DNA of 64,000 nt from Callaeas wilsoni (lineage: Eukaryota > Chordata > Aves > Passeriformes > Callaeidae), in contig VWPU01019094.1 in assembly GCA_013398955.1 (NCBI GenBank), positions 1 through 64,000 on the forward strand, written 5' to 3'. Every line of letters starts with the position of its first letter. Within the stretch, counting starts at the first letter, position 1. Shown here in pieces: positions 24,673-38,832 of the stretch. The translations under genes were made by a program, and so were the position numbers. Below the pieces are notes generated by a model. It did not search any database. It saw nothing but the letters and a program-made list of their open reading frames with translations, and was not told the DNA's origin.

Positions 24673-26057
24673 ATGCTGGGCTTCTGATGTCACTAGAATG
24701 TGTTTAAAGCACAGTTCACTGTCTTTAGTGTTTCTTGGTCTCTATGTATCTCTGTAGAAATCAAAGGTTATTTCAGTCCTGAAAATGGTGTTTCTGTTAT
24801 TTTGTTGAGTTGAGCTTTTTATGCAGTGTAGTGGCTAAAAGAGGTGAGAGAGATGTCCATTTCAGAAAGAAAAAGCTGAGACCATCCATTTAGTGTCACT
24901 TAGGACCTATTACAGAAGAATAATTTGGTCATTTAGAATTTTAGATCAAAGTATAAATAGTCTAAATCTACACTGCGTCCCAGAGGTGAGGAGATGGAGG
25001 CTATTTGTAGTCATAATACCAGATGTTTAGTCCTTGCTGTAAGTTCAACAACAAAAACTGAAAAAAAAAAAGAGCTGCTAATTGGGGGTATTTGGAGTCA
25101 TGTCACAGGTGAAAGATGATCTAAAATGCTGCTTCATAGCACAGTGCGATAGTGAAATTAGCACATGTCTATTATCATGGCTTGCAACTCTGCAGGAAAC
25201 TAATGGAAATAGCTTAATCTTTTCAAGCTCTGCTGAAAGGAGAAATATAGGATTTAACCTGTGTTCCTGAGTTTTCCCTCCTCTCTTATTCCTTGCCAAA
25301 TTCTTGCTGCACAGCAGATTTTTATTATTTAGTAATAATAAATTGCCTGGACTGTAAATTTAATAAATAAGTGTAAAGATTAGGGACCTGATCATTCATT
25401 TTTAGAGGCAGTGGTAGGGACCCATTGTGTTAATGGTTAGAAAGAGAAAGGGTGAAGTCCTAAAATTCCCTCTCTTGAACCAGATTCAGGGAGCTGTCTT
25501 TCCAAAGCAGTAAAAGCAAAGGCATTAATTATACATTTCCATTATGACAGAACCAACATCAGCAGTGACTAAAACATAATTTGTTTAGGTGACAGTGCAG
25601 GCTGTTCTCTGATCAAGTTTTGTTTCCCAGAGGGAGGCATCAGTCTTAAATTACACAGCAAGCAAGAAAGAGAGAGGAGGCAAACAATAAAACACTTCCC
25701 AGAGGAAGAAAAGACGAAAAATTGTCTCTCAATGTCTTATTAAATAAATAAATCTACATTTTTGTCAATTAAAAAAAAATCAGCAATGGGGTACAGCTTT
25801 AATTAAAGGAAGTGTTTTTTCTGTGGGGCTTCATTAGATTGTATTTTAGATTTCCAGTGATGAGTTGCTTTTAATATAGAGGAACTTTCTCACTGTAAGG
25901 AAGGAAAAACTCTTGAAAAGTGCTGACAAGAGGGAAACATGGGATATTTTACTTGTCTTAATGTAATGCATAAAGACAGAGTAATTTGGATTTCTTTAGT
26001 AAGGAATGCACAAAACCATAACTGTTGTCTATCAATATATTTAATTTTACAGAGACA

Positions 26058-26094
<37 letters not shown>

Positions 26095-27630
26095 AAATTT
26101 ATGTGCAATTAAAGCTGGACATGCATCTTTTTGGGGAAATATATCTATATGTTTTGATCTATAACTTGGCTTAAAGCTATCAAGCATAGGCCTAATTTTA
26201 CTTTATCTTCATTTTCAGTGGATTTATTATTTTCCATAAACTTATGTACATATTTTAGTACATTACCAAATCAAAGACCCCAAAGAGGTGTTTTTTGTTA
26301 TTTGCTTTTAATTTTTGGTTGCTATAGAATCATTGGTTGTAGTTTTTATTGTAATTTGACTTTTAATATATCCCCTGACTGCTTCAGCCTCTCTGCATTT
26401 GACATGAGTAAAGCAAAAAGCAAATATAAGCCTTAATTCTTATTATCTCCAACCCTTTCAGGAGAAACTATAAAAACTAGGAGTCTTCATGTTGAATATA
26501 CAATTCCCCCTCAAGCAATATTTTCTGGCAATATCAGATGAATGAACAAAACAAAAAATGCAAGTCATTTACCCCATGCACAGAAAATTGTCCTTTGGAA
26601 CAATTAGTGTGCAAAATAAGATTCTCTCTAATACAAGCAAAATATTCTAGATGTCATAAAACTTATTACGGAGAATGTTGTGTGAACTTAGAAGGTTTGA
26701 TTTAATTGAAGTAGTTAATATTTCCTGTCTTTAAAGAAAAGGTGCTTCTGACCACTTGAACTTTCCAAGCAATTAGATCCTAAAGAAAGCCACTGCCCAA
26801 TATTACTCTGAAAGGGAATGAAAGCAGCATTGTCTCTTTATTGCAGGCTTAAACTAGTGTAGTTTGGTTTATAATTTAAACATTTTAGGCATGCTTCAAT
26901 CATAAAATTAACTTTACTGTACTAGTTACTTGGAACCTTAAAATACAGTGATCTAAGAGCACGTATCTCTATAGAGCTGTAATTCCTAAAAGGCCGAGTT
27001 ACCATCATGCCCAAAACAAGTGATGGAAACCCAGATAGAATGCTGTATAAAGACATGAAAAACGTTAAGAAAGTGGTCTGGGAACAAATGATCTCAATCT
27101 TTTACATGTGTTCTCAGTTTCATTGCTCTTAACTGAAATAAGGAGCAAAGGATTAATATGAAGACTGGCTGACCTGATGTCCCACAATTACATCACCTCC
27201 AGTCAGAATTTTGTGCTCATTACTGAAGTGGTAAAGGCTGCAAATCTCACTGATCTATTATTTGAGTAGGTAATGTTGGGGGAGTGTGTCCAGGTTACAC
27301 TATACATGGACACCCTCTTCTGGATATTCAAGAGGTAGAAACCCTAAAATAGGTCAATTGCTTAGAAAATAATTGCAATCCCTCTACTACACACATACCT
27401 CTGAAGCATTCATTTAAATAATAACTGGATTTGCCTACCTGTATGGAAATTGGCTTTCTGATAGCACATCTACAGCTCCTGGAGCCGGTGACCTTTGTGC
27501 CACAGGCAGCTAAACTGCCTGCCTGCAACTTGTAATTTTCACTTGAAACAGACAGCTAAGAAAAAGCTTTTTATTCATGCCTGACCCATCCAAACCATGC
27601 ATGAAAGTCTTTCACAAAGGCAGAAAACCG
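24673..27630. other. No gene recognised
   Basis: Unique AT-rich sequence with the (TA)15 repeat. The stretch 25300-25870 is complex non-repetitive text with many TAAT and AATTA words and could be a conserved regulatory element, but nothing in the sequence alone proves it. Confidence 0.6.
26060..26089 (+). repeat. (TA)15 microsatellite
   Basis: Uninterrupted TA dinucleotide repeat of about 30 bp followed by an A-run and TTT. Likely length-variable between individuals. Confidence 0.97.
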
Positions 27631-27880
27631 TAGAATCACAGAGAGGTTTGGGTTGAAATGGTTCTTAAAGATTTCCTGGGCATGCCATGGGCAGGGACAA
27701 CTTCCACTACATCAGGTTTCTCAGGGCTCCATCCAATCTGGCCTTGAACACTTCCAGCGATTGGGCATCCACAAGTTCTCTGGGCAACCCCTGCCAGTGT
27801 CTTATCACCCTCACAGGAAAGAATTTCTTCCTATTATCCAAACTAAACCTGTCCTCTTTCTCAGTTACAAATTCTTACCT
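27631..27880 (-). mobile_element. CR1 LINE 3' end, 5'-truncated
   Basis: The plus strand begins TAGAATCACAGAGAGGTTTG, the reverse complement of the usual CR1 3' terminus. It then runs through the familiar antisense words GCCATGGGCAGGGACAACTT, GGCCTTGAACACTTCCAG, GGGCATCCACAAGTTCTCTG and AAAGAATTTCTTCCTATTAT. The element therefore lies on the minus strand with its 3' end at 27631. The match fades near 27880, which fits the severe 5' truncation typical of CR1. Two overlapping open frames here are fortuitous antisense readings of the element. It is one of the least diverged copies in the window. Confidence 0.93.
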
Positions 27881-28297
27881 AAACAAATTGAGAAGAGTAA
27901 TCCAAAATCAAAGGCCTAGATGGAATTATCTCCAAATAAGATGAAAATTCAGATCAGAAATCAAATGTAGTAATTTAAGACCAACTTTAAATGTTTCTAC
28001 TTAGTTACCATTTGTGTGTCCCTTATGAAATGTTCAAGTTAGAAAAAAATCCTGTTAAGAAATCACTCCAAAGTGCATGAGAGTTAAATGTGATGACTGA
28101 ATGGTCTCCCTCTGATTGTGTCTTAATTTATTTAGGCTAGAAGATTCAGTATTTTGCAAGGCAAGAATCTGTTCAAAACAGGAAAGCAGGTAGGATCATG
28201 AGTGCAAAATCACAGCTTCAGTGATAGAGGTCTGCCTGCTGAAGCAGCTACAAAGGAAGTTCATGTGTCATTTGGACCATTTTTGCTTAGTTTATTT

Positions 28298-28310
28298 AAA
28301 AAAAAAAAAA
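28298..28310 (+). repeat. A13 homopolymer
   Basis: Uninterrupted A-run in AT-rich DNA, followed by TAAAAACC. No gene-derived sequence was recognised upstream of it. Confidence 0.95.
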
Positions 28311-31300
28311 TAAAAACCTTCTTATCTCACTTTTCTGTATGCATAATTCTTCATAGGACTAGTTATGTTGTGGTAGTTTAGAGTCAAACCAAAAAGAATC
28401 ATGCAACTTGAAGAAGTATATTCAGGGTTTTTTTGATGCTGGGAGCTGTGAAATTAATTGGGTTTTGAAATATTTTCTGTATTTTCAGATTTTGTTTGTG
28501 AGAAGTGAATATTCCTAAAGACACTTCTGCATCTTTGGCTTTGCTTTCCCTCAAAACCCAGTTACTTAATGATAATATTTTATGTGACATCTTACATTCT
28601 GTTTGAAAAGACATCTTTTATTTAACAGTGTTCTGGCAATATTTTTAAGATAATTTACTTAAAGTCTTTGTCACTTTTTCACTCTGTTAAAATATCATGC
28701 AAGCTTCATGAATAGGGACACTAAGAAGATCTTTGAAAGTTCAAAAATGCATTTTCTGCAATAGCAGCTGTAATAGAGCTGCACTTGGGGAATGTTTCTT
28801 CTCCAATGCCTTGTGTTTATGCAGCTTTTATAACCTTAAGAAAAGATCCCAAGCTAATCCACAAAGGTAAGATTATTTTCCTTCTCATAAACATGGTACA
28901 TAAGACTGACTATTCGGATTTACTGAAATCACTGAAAATGTTTTCAGTTTCTTCCTGTTGCAGATGAAAGCTGGGCAGCAGGAAAAGCCTTCCTCCTGTT
29001 TCCATCATGTAGGCACCAGGGCTTCCTAGAAGATGCCAGACTGAAATGGTTTGGATGTGAAAAGTGATATTTGGTTATTATCCAGATGTAGCCAGCCATT
29101 ATCTAAATTGTTCTTTTTGGGGGGTAAAATAAAGGTTGGAATCTTAGTAATTTCCTTTCCAAGCCCACTGAAGTGGACTAAGTTTTGGACTAAACACTGT
29201 TGTGAGCAGATTTGAGACCCAGATAAAAGGAATTAAGAAGAGAGGTTGTTATGGCTGTTCATCTCTGTAATGAGTGTATTTGAAATTTGGAAGTCTGCTG
29301 CTCCAGATTGCCTGCTTGTTTCCCAGCCACACTGCTTCTTAAGTCCCCTTTTAACTTGCTCTCCTCAGCAGGATTTCTTCTGGTTGCTAATTGCCAGCAG
29401 CGAATAATATACAGAGTTAAATAGATGAGGAAGAAAAGGTTTCCAAACTGAAATGGCTAAAAGAATTCCAGACACTGGGGGGGCTGAAAAGAAAGGCAAA
29501 AAAAGCTTTTGGCATTTTATTTCTTTATCTTTTTGTTACAATAAGGAAAAGATCTTTTTCTACTACTTCTCTTGGCAGTGATCCGGCACCTTGAGAAGTA
29601 TTTCTGCAGTCTCATAGTCCCCGCTCCATAAATAGGCAAGAGATCAATAGTTGAATAATAGCTGAAAATAATTGTTTGAAATAGTTGAAAACAAACATAG
29701 CAACTACAGCTTCTAGATTCATGTTAAAGACTATGTATTAGCATTTTTTTTTCCCAGCTCTGATTCACAGTCTAACTTGAGTAGAATGGCACACATTCCC
29801 AATTGTTATGGACCAGCAAGGGCATATGTTTTACAGCTTCATTTCATTTTCCCTTCCGACTATGCTAAATAATAGATATCTGTAATATAGATTGATAGAC
29901 CTTAAAAAGTAATTGTACATATGAAACCATCTGCTGGGAGAATTTCTAGCAGTTACTGCTGTTATCTGTTCTTGGCCCAATCCTAGGCAATATCAATATA
30001 TCTATTAACTGAAGTCACAGGCCAAATTGCTACTGTTCTAAATGAAAACAGCATTTGGCTGAACTGGCCTGGTAGGCTTACTCCGGGCCACAGCATTAAA
30101 ACAAAATATACTAAATTCTACAGAGTTCCATGGGGGTAAACTGGTGATATAGGTAGCTTTTAGAGAATTGTCTAGGTCATCACATTTTCTGTATTTCCAG
30201 TGTGCTGTTACATGTATATGGATCAATATTTCTCTTGAAACAAGAATATAAGGTGCACTTACTGAGGAGACAGAGCAACACTGATTTAAACCAGGCTCCT
30301 TGTTTTAAATTGCAAGATAGGAGTCCTGGATGAACCCTCAGAAGAATATGGAATAAAGGAAATATGTACTATTCTACTGTATGCAATACTCATGAAAGCA
30401 TTATAAATTGTTGAGTCAGGTTTCATTGTACTTTTAAAATTAATTTGAGGAGGAACTGCAGAAATGACTTGAAGTTCAAAATACCTGCTTTTCAGCAGGA
30501 AAGTAAAGAAATATGAAGAAGAACACTCTTCTAGTACCTACATAAGGTTTTTGCTAATTTTTCAATTAGCATGTGAACTCACAAGCAATTCTAGCGACAG
30601 AAAGTTTAATCCAGTTTCAGATGAAAAATAAGATGTGTTTATGGACTATTCTAAAAACTGTTGGGGATATTTCAGTTGAGGTCTTCAAATGAGCTCTTAG
30701 AGGCCCATCTCAGCTAAACCAGACACGGTAGATTCTTTGCAAGGTTCACAGGAAGTCAGTTTCTGACATTCAGGACTTTCTGTGCTTTTCTCGGCAAAGC
30801 TGTGAAGGTTTTTCCATACATCGTCCCTGTTCCAGTCTTCAGAGTTTTTCCATGATTTTGTAACACAGGATTATCACTTCCTTTTGTGAAAGTTTGTATA
30901 TCCAAAGCCTTCATTAGACCTCTAGCAATGCCAGGCTTCTGTACGGATGTGCTTACAGCTCATGACCCTTAAATCCTGAGGAAACTCAGACTATCTCAAA
31001 TAAGAAGAGGGGATGCTGGTAATTTCACCAAGATTTTGGTGTAAGAATGCCAAATTTAATTGAAAATGCATTATATGTTCTATCATCCAAATCTAGTAGA
31101 CCATTTTAATGCAAAATAAGTTTTAGTTGTTTGTATAGATTGCCAAAGTGAAGACAAAGAATAACCACAGTAAGAGGTGAGATGCATTTCTACATGCTCA
31201 AAAGTGAACTAGAGAGAACACGTAAGTAAAGGAATTATTTATAGAAAGCAGAATTTGAAGAGAAATGCCAAGAGATGTCAAAACTGATTGAAACATGCAG

Positions 31301-31980
31301 TCTTGATAGTCCTGAAATTCAGATAGTTCTGACTGCCTGTGTGCCTGACAGAATTTGTGCACGATGTGCTTTATTTTCTTCAGCTACTACCTTTGGCTAT
31401 CAGTGAAGGCAGATGAGAATTTAGGAATCATTTGTTATCTCTGCTTCCCTCCCCTCGTCTTGCACAGTGTGTACTATTAACCACTCTGATGCAATTGAAA
31501 TGATAGAACTAATGCCGTTCCTGGAAATGCCATTCTCTTCATTTAGGGAAAAAAGGCAGTTTAAAATGAATTTCAAAAAGATTAAATTAGACAAGTGTCC
31601 TACGCAAAGATGGCTTTTGGTTATGATGCTGAATAATGATTAATTTCTCATCAATTTAACACTTCTACCAACAAACAAAATCAGTCAAGAAGAAGCACTG
31701 GGTGGGAATGATATACAACAAGCTCTATTCTCCTGTCAGGGTACATGAATACAATGTCTTTGCACTGAAAGCTTTGAAGTTACACTATTATAAAAAATGT
31801 ATAATAAAAAGAGAATGAGATCCAGGTAGTCTTTTCATTATAGCCATAGATTAATCATAGTTCTGTGACAGTGGCCACACAACTTCAGGGTAACCAAGAC
31901 ATATTATCTAAGAAGGCTTGCAAACAAAAAGCTGCTGATAATATAAATATTACTATAATGTATTATTAGGTTTTTATCTC

Positions 31981-32103
31981 TTGTATTATTCTGATTTTAC
32001 AAAAAGGCAAACTGATCTGTAGAACAGTTAACTGACCTATTTAAAGTATCTTCAGACATACATCTGAAACCAGATCTCTGATCATCTTACCCTGATGTCT
32101 GCA
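31981..32103 (-). repeat. MIR-like SINE relic (minus strand)
   Basis: The plus strand reads 'ttgtattattctgattttac', 'aaaaaggcaaactgatctgt', 'agaacagttaactgacctat', then 'ctgaaaccagatctctgatc'. This parallels the antisense MIR core and 5' part (ttattattcccattttacag, atgaggaaactgaggcacag, agaggttaagtgacttgccc, then gaacccaggtctctctgac). The order and spacing agree well for an old SINE. No recognisable gene overlaps it. Confidence 0.65.
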
Positions 32104-35100
32104 TAAAGACCAATAAAATTACTTTCTGTTCTACAAAAAGAAAAATAAATAGGCTATGCACAATGATATCTTACCTAGCACCATATAAAGGCTTTGTCAG
32201 ATGTAACACTGTAGGGATTCTCCCTTTTTCAGGACCCATTAAAACTCAAATCATCCCAGAGATTTTCATTAAAGTAAGATACATGCCTTGTTCTTGTTTT
32301 CCTGAAAACTTCAGAGTAAACCTATCTTAAATAAGTTTAGAAATTACTCATATTCTACAGTTTTAATTTACACGTAGTGCTCTTAGAGAGATACAGAAAT
32401 TTAAGCAGAGAATGTATTAGGAAGTATTCATCTGAATTTCATTACCATACATTTCAAACTGTTTTTTTCAAAGAATATCAGTTATCTATTCATAACCACC
32501 TTTTAGGGTGCAAAAGTACATTCTTATTATAAAAGCAAATTTAGAAGTTAGATGTTAAAATTGCAAAAGAGATTTTTCTACTGATTTGGTGCAAACAAAA
32601 GAGAAACACTTCAATATTTGAAAAATAATCAGAAATCCTTTCCAGTTTCAAGACCGAGATATGTAATCAATTTTATGTTTCTTTAATTATGTTTCATGGC
32701 ATAACCTTCTGCTGACAGACTACTCAAGGCTTATGTCAATCAGAATAATAGGTTGCACATGTTATTGATTTAACTTTCACTTTGAGGAACTGATCTTATG
32801 GTTTTATCAGACTTTTTAACAGTTCCTTTTTGGACAAGCTAATTCTACATATCTAAACAAATATAGATCATGTTCTCTTGAGATGTGCAATCGTTTTACC
32901 TTACTTTTAGCCATCCATGATAATCAATTTAAAAAAATGGAGTATTCAAGCAGACATTCAGATGCATTGTGTTGGGCACATGAAAGACAGAAAGGTATGA
33001 GTTAAGAAAGATCATGTATATGAGACAGTTTTACAGAGCCATTTTATCTAACAAGTGATCCCTTAAAGATTGTCTGCAGAATTTTTGACTACAAATCATA
33101 CGGATTTTGTTTCCTCAATTCAATTTTAATACCTGCCCAGGATTTAAGGAAATTGACCAAGTTCTTTATCGTTCAAACTTCATCAGATCTCCCATAAAAC
33201 AACCCTCTTTTAAATTTGGTGTAAACTTTCTCAGCTAATGTTTAAAAATTCTTTCTTTTATATTCAAATAATAATTCAGTGCTCAATAAATTAGAAATAG
33301 TGAGACTTTGTTTTCAGTGCATTTTCTCTGTCCCCTCTGCTTTTAATCTTTCCCACCTGTGTGCTCCTAAATGGCATTTCCATTTCTGCATTATGAATTT
33401 GTGATCCTTACCTCTGGGTTCATGTGCACATGTTTCCATCCTACATCATCTGCTGTGTGCCCCCAGCATCTTTCTGCCATGCCGAGGTGGCCAGTAATAT
33501 CTAAGGCTTAGTACTTGGCAAATAAATTTTGCTCCACTGGGGTGGACAGAAGGCTGCTGAATTAAGTGAGCTGAAGCTGCTGAAAGGAAATGCTGCAGTC
33601 CTGGGCTGCTCAGAGCACTGAACCCCAGGAAAGTGTCCATAGTCCTTCCAGCTCGGTTATGCAAAGGGTCAGACTCATACCTGTACTTACATGCTAAAAG
33701 ATGCAAACACGTGGCTGGCTCTGTTGGGAACCAAAGGGACCAAGGATCCAAAGGAATGACACCACACCTTTAAAAACTGCTTCTGTGAATTTAGCTGTGT
33801 TTCTTCTAGAAGGCACAACTTACTTGTTTTTCTCATTTGAAACTTCTGGGGGGTTTTGATAGGTGAGGTAAAGGTGAATATTTTTATTTTCATCTCCGTG
33901 TTTCAGATGATTAATTTCCTTCATGGTCTTTTTTCTTTTTTTTTCCCTTCTTAATAGAGTGGAATAATAATGGAGTTTCTGCTTCCTAACTTTGTAGTAC
34001 AAATCCGTGAATAATCAGAGATTTTTCAGTGTTACCTTTAGAGAACCAAGGAACTACCTTCAAAAATCTCCCACTATAGGTAAGTAATTTGATTTGTCTT
34101 CCCCATAAACCATTCTTTTTTAGAATATAAAATTAAAGAGTTTTCTTGACATTTATCTACTTTTACCTAGAAAAAAAGAACAAAACTGAAAGACACTTCT
34201 TTTATGTTTGCTGTACTAAAACTTCACATGTCTAAGTCAGATGCATACAAGCTTTACCTTAGTTTAAAATAAAAATAATAAAAATAAGATAAAGAAAATA
34301 CAAAGCTCTCCTGGGAAGTGCTCTGGAACTGAATCTTCTTCTTTGCACCCAGGCTAAGAAGATGATGAAATATCAAGTAGATGATATCTGCCTCATCTAT
34401 GGAATACGAAGCTCTTGACAATCAGAATTATCTCATGTGATCGTCTGTAGACTTGGTTTGAACCATACTTTCCATTAAATTCACAAAGAGATGAACCTGG
34501 AACTCAACAGGAATCATATGGGAAAGTATGAATTGCCTTCCAACTTGGTCTTAACATTTTGGTAAAGTCAGTCACACTAAAATTATTGACAAAACTATTG
34601 ATACAAAAAACCCTCTAAACTTTAGTTTGCACTATTTTTCCTTTATACCTACTGCTCCTCCTGTTTTACAGCAGTATTGGTACTACAGGAAAGAGGCTGG
34701 CAATAGTCACAGGATCAGAGATTTCCTTGCTTTTCTACCTTGTTAGCTTCAGCAGAAAAACTTCAAATGTGTTGGGAATAGATGCATATATTGCTGACAG
34801 ATTTGCTTACTATGCTTCTATCTTGTAACTCGTTCTGTTGTATTTCTGCATAACATTATTCACATCCACCAGGGTTGTTCCGCAGGTAAAGGCTGTATTC
34901 AACCTGCTGCAACATGCCCTATCCCTTATAAACACCTTATAGTTCAATAGAGTATCTTATGGTTTGATCCTTGTAAGAGGCTTTGTTTGAGGGATACTAA
35001 TTAGCTCAGAAGAATGAAAATATTCTCTGGCTACCAGAACTACTGTGACCTATCACATGAAGTTATATTTATATAAATTTAATCCATCTCAATAGCTTTA

Positions 35101-36445
35101 TCAAAACTCATTTGCTTTTCTTTATAGTCAAATACAGGAAGACTTTCTGATGTTTTGGCTCTCCTATTTTAAAAAGTACGTTTTTTAAAAATGCCTTTCC
35201 ATATGGTGTTACAAGCTTTTTAAACAGATCCGTTTTCATAGCGATTTTGCTGAGAAGAAATCAAAACAAATACTGAACGCAGAGCACCAAAATAGGTCCA
35301 TGTACTTGACAACTGAGAAGATAGTGAAGATCTGTGAAATGTATCGGGGTAGTAATCACTATTTAAATTATTTTTCTTCTTTCTAGTTGTCTCCTACAAC
35401 TGTAAAAATATTATGATAACCAGGCAAGGTAAAAGTTGGGCTAAGAATGTGCTCTTTTCTTTTTCTTTAGTCATTTCATAGGTGTAATACATTCTAAAGA
35501 ACAGGCAGAACATTTTGTTTATACAATTATGCTTATTTTAATAACTTGTTCTGCTATTTTAAACCTGTTCAGTACAAAATCAGACTTGTAAAATACAGAT
35601 TTTTTTTAAAGCTCAATAATAGAAAAGTTACAGCTTGCAGGATCAACGGCTTGCTCTGAAGAAAACCAAGAGATGAAAAATTGGAGAGCAAGGCAGGTGA
35701 AAAAAAAGTGAGATAGTCAGGTAGGGATGTGGTCTTTGAATATTTTAATTACTAAGAGTGTTCTAGTTCATAGAGCATCAACACAATGTAAAAATAAAAT
35801 GGTTGTTCATAGGTACTTATTTCTGTCATGCTGTTTTTTCTATTGAACAGAATTTTTAATTAGCTTTGTAGGCTTTGCAGGACTTGTAGTGGCCTTACAA
35901 TGTCCATACAATGCTGCTTTCAGGATATCCAGGTCATTATTTTATATTTAGAGGCTTTTATTCACGTTTTGGCAACATTCACAGTAAAGGTTCCCAGAAC
36001 ATCTTCTACAGAAGTGCTAGTTTCTAAATTTGAGAGTTTTATGGATCCCAAGCACGGCTGGAACATAAGGAGAACCACAAATCTGAAATTCTGCAAGTCA
36101 CAGTGAGCCTTATGAAGAATTAATTGATACCAATTACATACCAATTTTAGGAATTTTCAGTGCAAACTATTTTATTCTGCTTCAGGGGTTTATAAGGAAA
36201 TTTTACTTTGCCTACCTTTTCTTAAGAACACTGTAACCACAAGTAATACGAAAACTGAATATGTGGTTAGAGTTGAGGCTAAATGATGCCTGCAAGAATT
36301 GAGACTGGTGTTTAAAAATTATGTTTGGGGTCAAGTGGACTGGCAAGTTAGTGCCTTCCTACTTGTTTCTGTCCTTTTCAGATACTCATTAAGTCAGAAA
36401 AAGGACTGCACTATACATACAGTAAAAAAAAAAAGATTTTTACTT

Positions 36446-36476
36446 CATGTGCATAGCATGTGTATAGCATGTGTTT
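36446..36476 (+). repeat. 11-bp short tandem repeat
   Basis: Nearly three copies of an 11-bp unit, CATGTGCATAG, CATGTGTATAG and a partial CATGTGTTT, just downstream of an A-run. Simple local slippage product. Confidence 0.9.
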
Positions 36477-37483
36477 TATTTTTAGATAATGTGTCTTAGA
36501 TTATGCTTTAGTTCTAAAAATATATACAAAATAAAGAAATGTGCTGCTAAAGAAATAACAGGATATTTATAGTTTTAGAAAATTATATTTACACTAGTTC
36601 ATTTAAAAACAACCAAAAGACATATTGAAGATGACAAGAGTTGACCGGTGTAGCTACATGGGGTGAAGTAACAATTCATTACTTGGAGCTGCATTTTCGA
36701 CTCACAGCAAGAAGGCAGAGTAGTTGTGTGTTTCTACAAAGCTTTAAACTACCTCCACTGGAGTCAAAAAACTTACACTGCCGAGAAACCTTGCAGTGAT
36801 CCTAAAGCACTTACTGTGCGGGTTGGATCTTAAGTTCCTGAATACACTGTATGTGACCAATATTTGTATTACAGTCCTTTGAGAGGTAAATAAATTTATT
36901 TTACTGAGTCTTATTGGCTTTTTATGTTACTTTCTGCCCTTTTAGTGTGCCATATTACTACTGGGTTGATTATGAACTTTCTGTATCTTTCAGTTTCTGG
37001 TAAATCTGGCAAATTCTTCTTCCTTTTTTTTTAAATATTAACTTGTAGTTACAGCAGTCTATGATTAATCCTGTATGTGATGCTCTAGCTTTTGTAAATC
37101 TTTCAAAAATGGGGGATTTTTATGGAAAATACATTTAATTTTCCCTATTTTTATATCAACTAAACAGAATTTATTTTGCCAATCAAAAGATGATGACAGT
37201 CCACACAAAATGTCAGATCCTTGGCTTCACTGTTTCGTAGAAGTGGACTGAAGCTGCCTTAAATCCCTCCTAAGAGAAGAACCCCTGGGACACACCACCT
37301 GATGCAGAAACCTGAAGAATAGGTACATGGATGGCGAATTTCCATTACTTTTACCCTCTCTCCTGGATTGGTCTTTTGGCACCCATGGAAGCATCACACT
37401 TTAAATTAGGTGTCATGATGCTGAGCAGTGCTCAGGTGAGATATGAAGCTAGAAAAACCTAGAGGTGGTTTACCTTTGCTCAG

Positions 37484-37616
37484 GTCCCCAGTGCCTGGAC
37501 TCAGTGAACTTCTCATTCAGCACATCTGCAAGCACGGAGCTTGCTTGCTTGGTGTCTTCTGCTGTTCCTGGAGGAGCCTCAGGCATCACTGCTCCCAGGG
37601 GCGCATCTGGGCCCAG
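37484..37616 (+). other. Candidate exon in a GC-richer patch (weak)
   Basis: The acceptor GGTTTACCTTTGCTCAG is followed by 133 bp with two frames open and then the donor GGCCCAG/GTGAGTCCC. The patch 37440-37800 is distinctly GC-richer than its surroundings. The reading frames (for example SPVPGLSELLIQHICKHG) are unfamiliar. It could be a non-coding RNA exon, a diverged repeat or chance. Confidence 0.18.
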
Positions 37617-38832
37617 GTGAGTCCCTTTTCCTTCAGCTTGGCATTCCCCAGCACGGCGTGACGTGTCTGCCTGGTGAGGGGGCAGGAGTAGGATGGGTCC
37701 CAACAGGTGGGATCCCAGCATTTCATCTCTATTTTCATTATCTGAACATTTTAGCTCATGGCAACCCACCCTGTGTGTTCCTGACTAACAGTTCTCCTGA
37801 TTCCAAATGAACCAGTGATCAAACAAAAGTGGGTCCTAATTATGTAGAGCCCATTTTTTATCTCTGATAGAGTTTAATGGGTATGAAGTGTTACTATTGA
37901 TTTCCATGGGAACAGGAAAGGTCTCATGTTATCCAATGCATACTGAAAATTCTGTGGCAGTTACTGGAAGGCAGAAAGACACACTCACTTTCCTTTAAAT
38001 TGCAGGATGAAAATTGTGTATTAGAACAATTATGCCTCAGGGCGAATGTGTAAGTATAATGATACTGAAACTTGGCTTCTTTTCAAAATATACAAGTCTC
38101 TGACAGTTTGGTATAGAAAAGCAAGTGATTCACATACATAAAAAATAGAAGCCGACCAAAAATGTCAAGGTTTGACAGAGGGCAAATCTAAAATACTTCC
38201 AATAAGAGGAAAAAAAAAAATCATTTTAAAAGCATAATTGCTGAGTCTCTTTTCAGGAATATATTTATATCATTAAAATATCATTTATATATTAGCCATA
38301 ATTATAAATTAGATGCAATAATTTTTAAAAAGTATAAGTACATAAAGAAGCCTCCCACTCTGCACACTTACCATGCACAGCAGCAGCTTATAGAATGGAG
38401 AGTAGGAGTTAATGGTCAGTTTTCTTACTGGAAGAAAATCACCATGGAGTCCCAGGGGGATGTATTCATCAGCGGTCTGAAAAAGAGAATGAGCAGTGAA
38501 GTGACACAGTTTGCTAAGTTACTGAGGATAATGAAGGCAAGGGTAATGACAAAAAGATGCAGAAGGTGCTCGCAAGGACTGAGTGGTAAAATAGCAGATT
38601 GAGATCCGTGTTGATATATGTAGTAGGGTAAATGAAGGAAGAAAAATAATTGCAATTTAACATGCATAACAGTAGATAATGAATTAACTCTTACACTGAG
38701 AGTCTTACCCCTGAGTATTTTTATGAAATTCAACTTAATTTTCTTCTGTGGCCACAAACCCCAAATATTTTCAGGAAAAAAAGAAGAGAATAAAGCAGAG
38801 AACATTACACACACTGCTGCCGTGACACCTCC

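Larger units (their letters stand above)
27881..38832. other. No gene recognised
   Basis: Eleven kilobases of AT-rich unique DNA. Contents noted separately are an A13 run, a minus-strand MIR-like relic, an 11-bp tandem repeat and the GC-richer patch near 37484. A further GC-richer patch at 33440-33760 carries a 101-codon minus-strand frame of no recognised family. The 38425-38814 minus-strand frame (129 codons) is hydrophobic and low-complexity. Confidence 0.6.

Noticed and set aside
26325..26350. ATAGAATCATTGGTTG resembles an antisense CR1 start
   Set aside because: Sequence after it does not follow CR1 at all.
27653..27944. Two overlapping open frames of 85 and 88 codons
   Set aside because: They are antisense readings of the CR1 3' end.
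31840..31875. CATAGATTAATCATAG text like a CR1 terminal repeat
   Set aside because: No adjoining CR1 words on either side.
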